Positions 11,857 to 22,943 of a stretch of DNA of 64,000 nt are shown piece by piece (within the stretch, counting starts at the first letter, position 1; each line of letters starts with the position of its first letter). The notes below the pieces were generated by a model, which did no database searches, was not told where the DNA came from, and was given only the letters and a program-made list of their open reading frames with translations. The stretch lies in NCBI GenBank assembly GCA_910589415.1, contig OU342635.1:4216001-4280000 (forward strand), written 5' to 3'. The stretch is from Malachius bipustulatus (taxonomy: Eukaryota; Arthropoda; Insecta; Coleoptera; Melyridae). Made by a program: the position numbers and the translations under genes.

Positions 11857-12861
11857 GGGATTTTGAAAAAAAAAATTGATTTTTTAAACTTATTTTAAAA
11901 CTTTTTTATCAATAATTTTGATATTTAATGCAAAAAACTTAAAAAATAAATTTTTTCAATTAATTATAACATTTAAAAATTGATAAAATTTAAAAAAAAT
12001 ATCACGTGACTATAAACGCGCCAATATTGGTCACATTATAGTTGTGACGTCATAATGTTATAGCTATTCAATAACAGTACAGCGTTTACGGCTATTACAC
12101 GTGACTAGACAATAATATTGAAAACTTATTGCTAAAAAACGAGTTGTTAGTTGGTTCCGATTAGCTATTTATTCTCCATTATATCAAATATAATTATTTA
12201 TATCATAAATTATTGTAGAGCATATCGCGTGAGAGTTACGGCGACAAAGCTATAGATTATGTTCAACCACAGAATAGAAACATAATATTTGAATTGTAAA
12301 AGGACGGGTATGCCCAGAACAATATTTGATTTGTATACTTAGATAAATAATAATTAATAACAGTGGTGTTAAGAAATACCTACTTACATTGAAATGATCT
12401 TCACAACAAAAGAAATTTGATTTCGTTTTGGGATTATCGCGGTGCACTGCTTGAAACCATTTATTTCGACGTTTGTCATCTTATTGGGGAACATTTAAAA
12501 ACATTTTGTCAGGAGTTGTTTTTGTAGTATTCGTACATAATGGTACAAAACAAGAACGATAACTTTTGAGATTCGACATTTAATTTGAATATTTAACAAC
12601 GACAACAAAATTAAATAGATCAAGATAATTACTTCTGTATCAACTGTCAATGAGTGAAAACTATAACATTATGACGTCACACGCGCTAGGGTTTGTTCGG
12701 GAGCTGTCGACGTATCTTCGGTACTGGATTCAAAAATAAATTTTTATTTTGAAATAACTTTTGAATTATTGCGAAAAATAAAAAATAAAAAATAGTTTTG
12801 TTATAAAACTTATATTATGATCTTTCCATTTAGCACAAAAACTTTTTTTTTTCAAAAACCC
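11857..12861. mobile_element. Non-autonomous DNA transposon with 4-bp AATT target duplication
   Basis: The left end reads GGGATTTTGAAAAAAAAA and the right end is its complement CTTTTTTTTTTTCAAAAACCC with one difference. AATT flanks both sides (11853-11856 and 12862-12865), whereas the sister unit reads CAGAATTAAC uninterrupted. A second perfect 20-bp inverted pair lies further in (12044-12063 and 12661-12680) and contains TGACGTCA. No transposase frame is present; a 65-codon frame on the minus strand looks random. A 4-bp duplication excludes Tc1, Harbinger and hAT. Sola- or Academ-like elements make 4-bp duplications, but the assignment is open. Confidence 0.8.
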
Positions 12862-13381
12862 AATTAACTGATATGGAGATGAATACGTAAATTAAATGCT
12901 GCTATATTATTTATTTATAACATATTTCAACACATTCTAATGAACGATATAATATTTATAATATTTATATCATTTTCTATATTAAACAATATTTGAGCAT
13001 GGTAAAAATTACTTTTTTATGAAGATAATGAATAAATTTAAAAAAAGTTACAGAAAATAATCAGTGGAAATATTATTTTTGTTATATGGAGAGAACATCA
13101 TCAGAATTAACTAATATTGAGATGAATACGTAAATGAAATGCTGCTGTATTATTTATTTATAATATCTATATTTCAACACATTCCAATGAACGATATATT
13201 ATTTATAATGTTTATATCATTTCCTCTATATTAAATAATATTTGGACATGGGAAAATTACTTTTTTATGAAGATAATGAATAAAAATTTAAAAAAAGGTA
13301 AGGAAAAGTGGAAATAAAATTTTTGGTACATGAAGGAAAACATCATCAGGATCAACTAATAAATATATGGAGATGAATATG

Positions 13382-14901
13382 CACTGAGAGAAATATTATT
13401 CTTGAAAGAACTAAAGGCTGAAGGTATTTCCTCCAGAGAATTTATTTAGTTATAAGAACAACTTTATCATTTACAGTACCAAATCTTAGTTGAATTCACT
13501 AAAATTGAGCAATTGGTTGAATTAAATAATTTAATTGAAGCTCATTTTGTGTAACGAAGTATTTTTCATATTGGCATAATAATATTACTCATAGCTAACA
13601 ATCTAAGAATCTGTACTGGAACATAATTTAATCCCAGCAAGTAAACATATAAAGTTATCTTGTTTAAAGAAATCAAAGATTCTTAGAAGTTAGAAATTTG
13701 TGAGACAAATACGTTTTTCTTGCCGGAGGTAGGAATAAATGTTTAACAGAATATTCCAAACATAGTTGCGTGAAATATATCAGATTTTCATTATTCCAAC
13801 TATGGTATGATTGTGTCAAGTAAAAATTTCTTGCGTCGTGTACTGAGAGGGTTCCATAATAGAACGTTTGTATTGAAGGAATTATACCAGAATTATGGCA
13901 ATAAATATTTCTTTATTTACTGTAATAGATTCATCTAACTGTGCAACCTCAGATAAAAACACATCAGTCGCCATTATAGACGCCATCATGATGTAGCTGC
14001 GTTCGTCAAACGTGGTTGTTGCTAATAATTTATCTAAGTAAACTTTTTCTTGCTTATTTAATGTAAATAAATAGTTCGGTTTTATTTTTGATATTCTTTT
14101 GCAGCTTTGTTTGTATAAATCTGACAAATCGTGAAGTTCAAATCACAGAAAGCCGTCATTACTGTTAGCTTGGTGTAAATGGATTTCAGACAAACCAAAC
14201 CAATAAATGGTACAGTTTTGACTCGTCCCGGTCTACGCGTATATAACAATAATTAAAGGTAATTTATATATTTAACATTACTATGGACAAATGGATGATT
14301 AATATGGACAGCAAAATGTGCAGATACTTTTTATTGTTATATTGTTGATCGGGATGAGGAGAGCCGTGACGCTGCGCATTTTGTACCTTTATTGAGTGGA
14401 AATTTTTTATTTATTGCTTGGGATTTCGGTTATTGGTAATATTATTATTTCACCAAGAACCGAAGTCTCAACCAATAAATAAAAAATTTCAAAACGAAAA
14501 GTTCAATAAAATATTACCAAATTTTTAGGTTAGGTAGGTTAGATAAGGTAGGTAGGAAAAATGCAAACTAAGATATGATTCGGAGAAGAGTTTCATTTAG
14601 TTGAGAGAACTCAAAGTAATATTGAGAGAACCTGATAATAGTTCTGCCCAGTTTTATTAAATTGACATAAGAAAGCTTAGTGTGATTCACTGAATTATTA
14701 TTTAGTTCACAGCAGAAAGTTTTATTTGCAATCACTTTTATACAGTATCTTATGGCAACTAATTCTTGGTTGGATATCTCAAATTCTGGAACTAAATAAT
14801 TTAGTTGACGCAACGAAATATTTAGTTGCTCGTTATCAATTAAATAATTTAGTTGGCGGAATTGCAAATTTACTTCCGCCAATGAAAAATTTTTCTCAGT
14901 G
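13382..14901. mobile_element. CACTA/EnSpm-like non-autonomous transposon, TG target duplication
   Basis: The 1520-bp element begins CACTGAGAGAAAT and ends with the complement of CACTGAGAAAAAT. TG flanks both sides (13380-13381, 14902-14903), while neighbouring array units read ATGAATATGTAAATG or ATGAATACGTAAATG without interruption. CACTG termini with a 2-bp duplication fit the CMC (CACTA/EnSpm) superfamily. Sub-terminal regions carry many copies of an AATAATTTAGTTG-like motif in both orientations, as CACTA elements often do. Two open frames on the minus strand, of 81 and 119 codons (13882-14127, 14568-14927), show no transposase features. A hairpin of ~37-bp arms lies at about 14400-14490. 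Confidence 0.75.
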
Positions 14902-15010
14902 TGTAAATGAAACGCTTCTTCATACATATTTTATAATATATTTCAACACATTCTAATGAACGATATATTATTTATAATATTTACATCATTTATTATACTA
15001 TAGAATATTT

Positions 15011-18000
15011 GGGCATGGGCAAACAGTTATACATACCTAGTTGTTATATATTACATTTAATAACAGTAAAATTAATAAAAACATTCCTCCCTTTTATATT
15101 TACATTCTCCACTTATTATCTAGGTAATTCCAAAATAGGATAAACGATTTATCACAATATGAGTTCAATAATTTAACGTATTTAAAGCAATATACACGTC
15201 ATGTACTTTACTTACTAGATTTATATAAGGCTAAAACATTGATGGTATTTCGTAACTTATTAATAAAACATCTTAGGTATATACATTTTGCGTTCATTTA
15301 TTTATACTCTGTAGGAACCTCCGCCTTTGTCTCATGAATACGCTTGTTTGCTTTTATAAGATGATGCTTTGTTGCAAAAAACAGCAATCTATGGGGACGA
15401 TAATATTAAAAAGGGCACTTTCAATAAATTATGTAGGTATGAAGTAGGTCAATGATGCCCCTTTTCTGAAATGTCACAAATACGTTTTTGCCTATTCTCA
15501 TTATGATGGCGTATAACTAAAAAAAAAGTTCAAGATGGTGCCTACAAAGTGAATAAAATAAACGAGGGTTATAAATGGCTGTTATTCGCTACCTATAATA
15601 CAATAGGAAACAAAGCTCGCAGAGGAAGTTATAATAATAATAATTAATTATTCTATCAATAAATTCTTTAAAAAATTAGAATTGTCTTAAAGAATTTATT
15701 TGAAATTCCTGAGCGAGCATTGCGTGCATTTGGTAAATAGTATTTCGGAGTAAGTTTAATAACATTTAATATTATTATCGATTTTTTCTTACCTTCATTT
15801 ATAAAAATTGGAACTCTGCGATTCGCTTAAATTTAACTTTCGTATTTACCCTATAATAGACATAGTAATATATGGCTCAATATATATTACTATATCCGTC
15901 TTATAGACGACTTATACTTAACACACTTTAAACAGAGGTACTCATTCGGTCATTTAACTTATATTTATTTACAAACATTATATATATTTTGTCTTCATAG
16001 ATATGTTTGAGTATTTACAAAAGATATTTGGCTTTCGGTTATTCTTATATAACAACTATAAATTTATATAATAAAAATTATTCTTAGGATAGATGTTATT
16101 AAGTCAAAAATTGGTTATCATAGAGGTATATAAAATTTTGCACAACATCTCAATTGCATGTTGTAGATGAGGAACCTCATAAGTTGCATTAATGAAAATT
16201 TTTCTTATATTTTAATAGTCAACCACGACATATAATTTAAAAAGCATGGCAACAGTGTTTATTAATATAGGTACTTCATATGCAGGTTGTATTTTTTTTT
16301 GATACAACCTAGACAGTTACTTTGTAGTAATTAAAAGATAACATGATAAAATTTACATCTATGTTTGTCCTAAAAAATGTCCAGACCATAAAATAAAATC
16401 GACTTTCCTACAAGATACTTGTATAGATAGGTCTGCTATTATTTCATAAAAATATAAAATAATGGATATCTTAAACAGTTTAATAAGTTTTACACGATTT
16501 ACTTTAATACATCATCAGTTGGCTGGCTGACTAAAACTTTATGTTTTAATGTTTAACAAAGTCCTCCCAGTGCACAAAAAGTATCAAATCTAACTAATAA
16601 CGTACCTAAAACTTTTATACTTTTAATAGCCTTACAATCAATATTATAAAGGCTCATTAGGATAACGGGCAGATTTATGTGCTCGTTTTTGAAGCTAATA
16701 TCGACGTCAAATTACTTTTATTAACATTTTTGTAATTACTTTCGTGTCAAGAATAGATAAATTTGAAAAATTTTCACTTAGATTCGATATGTTCTTCAGA
16801 AATGGCCACAGAAATCTGCCCGTTAACTTAATGAGCCTTTATAATACCCGCTGTATATCTTTGTGTTATAAAAATATGAAAAGGTATCATTTTTTATTAA
16901 TTCCAAAATTTCATGAAGATAAGCGCGAAACAGATAAGAAGAAGGATTTTTAAGGTGCTTCGGTTACAATTCGGGTAATCTTGACTTGAAGGATATCAAA
17001 AATACACTGGTAGTTTAATAATTAAACAAAGAGTACAACACAAAGTATAATTGTGTACCTACTGTAGGTATAAAAAAATTCTAGAGACCAATTCTACAGA
17101 GAACGATTTTCCTACCTCATTTTCGTCAGCATTAAAAATAATTTTTACCGAGAACTGTGTGTTTTTTTGCATCGTTTGTTGCCTGTGAATGAACCCGTTT
17201 AAAACTAAAACCTAGAAGACTGGAAAAGAACTACCATGTACTTAATTAACACTATATGGCATGCATATTATATGCTCATCTGCTCTCACAAACGGGAATA
17301 AATTAACTGACGCCACTGCCGAATAGACGCGAAAAACCTCCTGCATGCATGTATAAAATTAATGTCACAGACGAGCACGTAGAACGTAGAATGCTTTGGT
17401 CCCTACGTAACGACACCTCCGTTTCTGGTATTCATTCTGATATTTGAACAGCTGCATCTCGTTTGAAACATTCATGTGAAAGAAAGCGGTGAAGAGTAAA
17501 GGCAAAACACATATCACTTGCGAATCGTGGACATGGAGAGCACGAAACGTGCGAAGAGTTTAAACTGCAGAAGTTGGCGCACTCGAGAAAATATGCAGCC
17601 CGAATGTGACAATTGTAGCAAATGGAAAAAGCACATCATAGACTATACCTACCTACATCAGCGCTGCAAGGAGTTGCATCAAATATTATATGCTCTCCAA
17701 CCAACTTCCAACATGGATCGCTTACATATCGGTGTATTAAATAATGTAATTTTACGAAAAGAGTCTTACAAACATCTAAATCTAAAATTTATTTCTGAAA
17801 CTTGGTGGAATCTATGAAACTATGTTGCACGTGTCTTTTCATTTTAATAAAGGTAACATTTCAGTAATACCATTTAATGACAGTTACAAGGATCAATGAA
17901 TTTATATGGCGTTATTAAACTGCATAGACCACTTCAACCAATATGAATCGTTTCATTCATACATTCTTCGTAAATTATAATAACAGAAAGTTCATACTGC

Positions 18001-19390
18001 AGTTAGTTGCAGCTAGGTATGCTCATATTATGAAAGTTACTCAATTCCAACAATAATATACGTGGAGAGGTAATAAGATAAGCATACACAATACGAAGAC
18101 ATTCGACCAATTTGTGTGAAATTAAATTATTGCAAAGCTAATGTTATTCAACTTTAACACTGTACACATAAATTTATTTTCCGTGTTGCAGCAGGGTATT
18201 TGCGTACTCCCTAAGGTGACTCGAATATTTACAATGAATGTTATTTTCATAAATTAAACACAGATATACATATATTCTGAAATTATTTAAGCCCATTATG
18301 CCTTTTCTCCTGTAAATACCTATAAAATCCCAGAAAGTTTATAAAATATAACTCCCTTACGTCCAACCGTGAAATAGAACGATAATGGATCGAAAGCAGG
18401 GAAGTGGGAAGTGGCTGTATAATCAACCACATACTGGGGATTCCCAAACGTGGTCTTTAACGGGGACTCGTACTTTACCGTACCACTTTGTTATGGCCTA
18501 GAGCTTACATTTGTATTCAGTCAGCCAAACAACGAGCATATAAAAACGATCGATACGGTTTATCTGATCCACGTGAACATGCTTTGCTGTACAATATTTC
18601 TCGGAATCAATCATATTTGAAGAGTGCTGCAAACAATTTATTTTGGATTTTGTTTTCTACTTGAATAAAATTTAAATTTTTTTAAACGCGATAAAATATA
18701 CTTACATGCTAATACGTACTTACGTAGAGAAAGGTACGTAACAAATTTTTTACTTATTTAGAGGGTTTAAAGTCAAATTTCATCAAATCAGCAATATACT
18801 TACGTCAAAATATTTCCAATTTATTATAATTCATTTTTTAGTGAAAAGGCATCCAGCAAAAGGAGCACTCAACGAGTTTCTTGTCCTTATAAGCTTGCTG
18901 CAACACAAATACTTTCACCACCAATGTTGCATTGCTCTTTGTATTCTTTTATTGAAGTGGTAGATGGGCTGATTTCGAAATCGTTTCCTTTTATTTTTTT
19001 TTCATTTCCTGTTATCGTTCTCATTTTCGAAATGATAAAAATGCTAAAGCAATATCCTCAAGAAGAAAAACCACCGGAGATAGTGATTACCACAACTATT
19101 CTGTGATACCGCAGGATTTGCTTCTAGAGTGTTCTTGAACTTGTTAATTCTTCAAGTTCCGTCATCGTAACATACTTTTCTTCCGGAGTCCACTATCTTC
19201 TCAAATAGGTTCCCTTATCCTTCCCATGCCCGTTTCTCAACAACGCGACCTAGGTGGCGGATAGCTCTTCATCATCCTTCCCCCCACCAAAGGTACAAGC
19301 CAACCATCCAGAAACCAGTTATCAGCGGCCTCGAGACAACTGAGCACGAGAGCACCTGGATCGGTCATTATTGCTGGTGTGGGGGTAAGT
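15011..19390. other. Intergenic AT-rich sequence
   Basis: No gene with recognisable similarity. A frame at 17533-17817 is listed as doubtful. From about 19130 the composition becomes less AT-rich and unlike its surroundings, up to the LINE; this may be unique host sequence or the element's 5' part. Confidence 0.5.
17533..17817 (+). CDS. Doubtful small hypothetical ORF
   Basis: An ATG at 17533 opens about 94 codons (M-E-S-T-K-R-A-K ... W-W-N-L). The middle (ECDNCSKWKKHIIDY) is charged and Cys-containing, and the codons are less AT-extreme than the surroundings. I recognise no family, no splice context and no neighbouring gene. It may be chance or one exon of an unrecognised gene. Confidence 0.15.
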   Translation: MESTKRAKSLNCRSWRTRENMQPECDNCSKWKKHIIDYTYLHQRCKELHQILYALQPTSNMDRLHIGVLNNVILRKESYKHLNLKFISETWWNL

Positions 19391-19392
19391 GG

Positions 19393-19980
19393 GTGAGTCC
19401 TTTAATCAGTTCCCAAATATGCACTCTCAATTGCTTGGAAATCGTGCCGCGGTGGTATGAATCTTTAATCTTTAACCAGGACAGTAAAGCCGTTTACCTC
19501 GGGGCTCTGAGTGGGTGTAGGTGTAGATGGTTTCTTGCGGGTGCTGGTGGTTCTTCTTCCTCGGTCTTTGACGGCTCTACAGCTGTGAGCGCTGGTTCCC
19601 TTCCTAATTTAGTTGACAAAGCTCCCCAATCAAGTGACTGGTCTACGGTTAATCGACGTAAAAAGCGCAAAGTTATTGTTGGTGACGCGGGCTCTGAGAT
19701 ATGTGGCTCTATAAAATCCGCGCCTCGATTCAAAGATGCACATGTTTATAGAATACACAAGGAAACTACTGTGGAAGACATGATTATGTTCTTGAAGGTC
19801 GATTTTCCCGAGATTAGATGCACATCTCTAACATCTAAGCATCCAGACGATTATGCATCCTTCAAGGTATCAGTCTATGATGAAAACTTTGGAAAAATAA
19901 TATCTTCCGAGCGCTGGCCTACAGGTACGTGTATAAGGAGGTTTTTTCAAATGAAGCCTCGTCCAACGACACTAAAATAA
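19393..19980 (+). CDS. LINE ORF1 protein, C-terminal part
   Basis: The open frame is 195 codons, but the first codon is GTG and the first ~45 residues may be flanking sequence. The recognisable part begins around S-S-S-S-V-F-D-G and includes WSTVNRRKKRK, a basic stretch. After it comes a domain (HVYRIHKETTVEDMIMFLK ... YASFKVSVYDENFGKI ... WPTGTCIRRFF) resembling the C-terminal domain of CR1-like ORF1 proteins. These proteins bind element RNA in the retrotransposition particle. ORF1 ends at TAA 19978-19980 and overlaps ORF2 by about 50 bases. Confidence 0.7.
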   Translation: MSPLISSQICTLNCLEIVPRWYESLIFNQDSKAVYLGALSGCRCRWFLAGAGGSSSSVFDGSTAVSAGSLPNLVDKAPQSSDWSTVNRRKKRKVIVGDAGSEICGSIKSAPRFKDAHVYRIHKETTVEDMIMFLKVDFPEIRCTSLTSKHPDDYASFKVSVYDENFGKIISSERWPTGTCIRRFFQMKPRPTTLK

Positions 19981-22805
19981 GTGGAGACAGGTCTCTTTCG
20001 TTGTTATGTGCAAATGTACAGTCGATTCGAAATATAGTGGACGAAGTCGATATACTACTTGATCAACATAGGAATAGATTTTTAGTTCTCTGTATTGTGG
20101 AACACTGGCTAACTGACAGCGAAATGGTCAGTTTGTCCTTAAACAACTATGCTGTTGCATCGCATTTTTCACGCTGTGTTCAAAAGTGTGGTGGCTCTAT
20201 GATCTGTGTGCATAATGATGTAAGGGCTATGGTTGCGGATCCTTTGAACTGTTCATCGAGATCACTGGAAGGAGACTGTGAAGTTTGTTCAATTTTTATA
20301 TCTCACATAAATGTGTATGTTATATCAGTCTATCGTCCACCTACAGGTGATTTTAATGTGTTTTTTGATATTATGTCTGGAATATTTGGTCCGTTAGATT
20401 TTATGAAACATTATGTGATTGTCTGTGGCGATTTTAATGTAAGATTTGGTAATGACGATGCAAAGGCTACATACCTTTGCGATTTTATGACTGGCTATGG
20501 CCTAAAAAAGCACGTTGACTTCCCCACACGTGGAGATAATTGTCTAGACAACGCCTTCAGTAATTTCAACGAAGGGTCAGTTTTTGCAGATCCTGTTAAA
20601 ACGGGATTCTCAGACCACAGGGGCTTTCAAATTCAGTTTTCAACTAATGAACACCATACTGCTACTGTCGATAGAAAAATTATTCGACCGATTACTCCCG
20701 TTGGGAAATGTCAACTGTATAGATTTTTAGAGTGCATTGATTGGAATTATATATGTTCAGCGGATGAAGGCGTGAATTATAAGTTCAGCGAGTTTATTCG
20801 AGCCATATCTGCTGGCTGTGCAGAGTATTTTCCTAGTAAGACCGTACTGATTCATAAACGTAACAATAGACTCAGATGGTTCAATAGCGATCTGAGAAGG
20901 TTGAGAAATTTGATCTTGTTATTCGATGATCTGTTTAAGCAAACCGGTTTGGGATGTCATCTGGCTACCAAAAATAAGCTAAGGGGACATTACAGACAGG
21001 CTATAAAAAATGCAAAATTAGCTGCTAATGATAACTTTCTCAGATCAGCTCGGAATCCAGTAAAATCATCCTGGCAGATTATAAATGAGGGTCGAACACG
21101 TAGAAACAGTAACTGTGACAAAAGCTATGTCTTATCTCCTAGTAATTTCAATTCATATTTTGCCAGCATTGCGGATAAAATTGCGAATGAATTACCCAAT
21201 TCGAATGTTGATCCTATAACAATGATGTGTGAATCCAGTAAATGTATTCCTTCAAATGCGGAATACTTTAAATTTGATGAGGTGTCTTGTATTGTAGTTA
21301 GAGATACTATTGATAGCCTTAAGTCAGGTAATGTGATGGATGTGGATGGTCTCAGTGTTAACATCATAAAATATATTAAAGATATAATTATCTTGCCTCT
21401 TACGAAATTAATTAATCAAAGCATCAGAGAGGGCGTTTTTCCTAATGTCTTGAAGAGGGCTGTGGTCATCCCAATTCATAAAAAAGGGTCAACCGACGAC
21501 CCCGGAAATTTTAGACCTATCGCAATTCTTTCCGTTTTTTCCAAGATATTAGAACGAATTTTGAAACATCAATTGACAAAATATTTCGAACTATCAAATT
21601 ATTTCACGAGTAGTCAGTTCGGTTTTCGCAGGGGTCGCGGCACAGTTAATGCTGTGATTGAGATGATAGATCACATTCTGAATAATTTCGAGAACGGAAA
21701 ATTTACACACGTTAATTTTCTTGATTTGAGCAAAGCGTTCGATTGCGTTGATCACGTTACTCTGATACGTAAGCTGTATCTGTATAATCTGCACCCAGTT
21801 AGCATAAGACTTCTTACATCGTTCCTGACCCAGAGGGAGCAGACAGTAAGGTTGAATAATCAGAATTCTCCATTTCTACCTGTCAACAGGGATGTGCCTC
21901 AAGGTTCAGTCTTGGGACCACTATTATTCCTGATTTTTATAAACGACCTTCCTGAATACATGAATGCGTCTTCTTCTTCGTCCTCTGCCTCTGTTCTCTT
22001 TGCTGACGATACAACGATTTTGAACTCTGACCATGATTTGGATGCCACTATTAGAGATGGAGTTAGATCTGTCGAGTCTGTAAATTGTTGGTTCATTTCT
22101 AATGGACTCCAGCTCAATGTTGATAAGTCAGCATCTATGCTCTTTACAACGCGTCCTACAAACTCTGCGAATCTGGAGGACTACTGTAATCAAGTTAAAT
22201 ATCTAGGTTTACACATCGATAATAAGCTGAGATTTAGGACTCATGGAGAGATGGTGTGCAAGAGGTTATGCTCGGCCATATTCGTCCTTCGCAATTTGAA
22301 AGCCACAGTGTCTACACCCACACTACTGATGGCTTTTCATGCTCTGTTTCAGTCCCATCTGAACTATGCACTCATAGTTTGGGGCCACCTCAATATTCGG
22401 CATCACATCTTTGGATTGCAGCGGAGGGCGGTCAGGATTGTTGCTGGGTTGGGATACAGGGATGACTGCAGGCCTTCTTTCACAGAACTGAAGATATTGA
22501 CCCTGCCTTCAATGTTTATATATCAGTGTTTGTGTTATGTACGCAAAAATCCTCACTGTTTCCATGATAACGCAGCCCATCCATATGCCACTAGATTTAA
22601 GCATGATTTAGGAATAGAAAGTCATCGACTTGCATCATCTGTCACTGGTGCAAGATTTTATGGCATAAAGTTCTTCAACAAACTATCTGAAGACTGTAAG
22701 GATCTTCAGATTTCGATATTTGCCAACAGACTAAAATTATATTTAATTTCTAAAGCTTGTTACAGTATAGATGAATACCTGGAACAGCGGCATGTCGATT
22801 TCTGA
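19929..22805 (+). CDS. LINE ORF2: apurinic-type endonuclease and reverse transcriptase
   Basis: This 958-codon intact frame encodes the enzymes that nick the target and copy element RNA. The endonuclease domain comes first: LLCANVQ with its Asn near residue 28, the Glu of VEHWL near 59, GDFNV at 167-171 and SDHRG at 228-232. The reverse transcriptase follows: NFRPIAILSVFSKILERIL, QFGFRRGRGT, LDLSKAFDCVDH with its catalytic Asp near 605, PQGSVLGPLLF at about 657 and the FADDTT catalytic pair at 693-694. The C-terminal part (LNYALIVWGH, RRAVRIVAG) is typical of Jockey/CR1 ORF2. It lies in the -1 frame relative to ORF1. The first codon shown is GTG and the first in-frame Met is inside the endonuclease, so translation probably depends on ORF1 overlap. 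The length is usual for CR1 ORF2. Confidence 0.95.
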   Translation: MYKEVFSNEASSNDTKISGDRSLSLLCANVQSIRNIVDEVDILLDQHRNRFLVLCIVEHWLTDSEMVSLSLNNYAVASHFSRCVQKCGGSMICVHNDVRAMVADPLNCSSRSLEGDCEVCSIFISHINVYVISVYRPPTGDFNVFFDIMSGIFGPLDFMKHYVIVCGDFNVRFGNDDAKATYLCDFMTGYGLKKHVDFPTRGDNCLDNAFSNFNEGSVFADPVKTGFSDHRGFQIQFSTNEHHTATVDRKIIRPITPVGKCQLYRFLECIDWNYICSADEGVNYKFSEFIRAISAGCAEYFPSKTVLIHKRNNRLRWFNSDLRRLRNLILLFDDLFKQTGLGCHLATKNKLRGHYRQAIKNAKLAANDNFLRSARNPVKSSWQIINEGRTRRNSNCDKSYVLSPSNFNSYFASIADKIANELPNSNVDPITMMCESSKCIPSNAEYFKFDEVSCIVVRDTIDSLKSGNVMDVDGLSVNIIKYIKDIIILPLTKLINQSIREGVFPNVLKRAVVIPIHKKGSTDDPGNFRPIAILSVFSKILERILKHQLTKYFELSNYFTSSQFGFRRGRGTVNAVIEMIDHILNNFENGKFTHVNFLDLSKAFDCVDHVTLIRKLYLYNLHPVSIRLLTSFLTQREQTVRLNNQNSPFLPVNRDVPQGSVLGPLLFLIFINDLPEYMNASSSSSSASVLFADDTTILNSDHDLDATIRDGVRSVESVNCWFISNGLQLNVDKSASMLFTTRPTNSANLEDYCNQVKYLGLHIDNKLRFRTHGEMVCKRLCSAIFVLRNLKATVSTPTLLMAFHALFQSHLNYALIVWGHLNIRHHIFGLQRRAVRIVAGLGYRDDCRPSFTELKILTLPSMFIYQCLCYVRKNPHCFHDNAAHPYATRFKHDLGIESHRLASSVTGARFYGIKFFNKLSEDCKDLQISIFANRLKLYLISKACYSIDEYLEQRHVDF

Positions 22806-22943
22806 ACTGTTATAAATTTTTTGTCATGGAAAAATTGATTGCGAATGTAGTTATAGGTGGTTATGTATATGGACGCGTGTAAGAATATTGTACATTCAAG
22901 ACACTAAATAAACTATTCTATTATTCTATTCTATTCTATTCTC

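Larger units (their letters stand above)
11510..15010. repeat. Tandem array of ~245-bp units, interrupted by two transposons
   Basis: The anchor GAGATGAATA occurs at 11627, 12876, 13119 and 13370. After removing the 1005-bp insert and its duplication from the first gap, the spacings are 240, 243 and 251 bases. Each unit carries the same string of phrases: TGAAGATAATG, GAGAACATCATCAGAA, GAGATGAATA, AATGCTGC, CACATTC, ATGAACGATAT and AATATTTG-GCATGG. A fifth, partial unit resumes at 14904 after the second insertion and ends near 15010. The array is non-coding and behaves like a short satellite. Confidence 0.85.
19390..22943 (+). mobile_element. CR1-like LINE retrotransposon, probably 5'-truncated
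   Basis: The partial ORF1 is followed by a long intact ORF2 (endonuclease + reverse transcriptase), a short 3' UTR with AATAAA at 22907-22912, and a tail of ATTCT-type repeats (about 22913-22943) instead of poly(A). A repetitive ATTCT tail and this protein order fit the CR1 branch of Jockey-superfamily LINEs. The left boundary is not visible: the ORF1 frame starts without a credible ATG and no target duplication was found. The lack of stops in ORF2 argues for recent insertion or an active family. Confidence 0.9.

Noticed and set aside
14523..14556. TTAGGTTAGG-like telomeric motif
   Set aside because: Only about two units, inside a transposon; not a telomeric array.
13882..14927. Frames of 81 and 119 codons in the CACTG element
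   Set aside because: Low-complexity and repeat-driven; no DDE transposase features.
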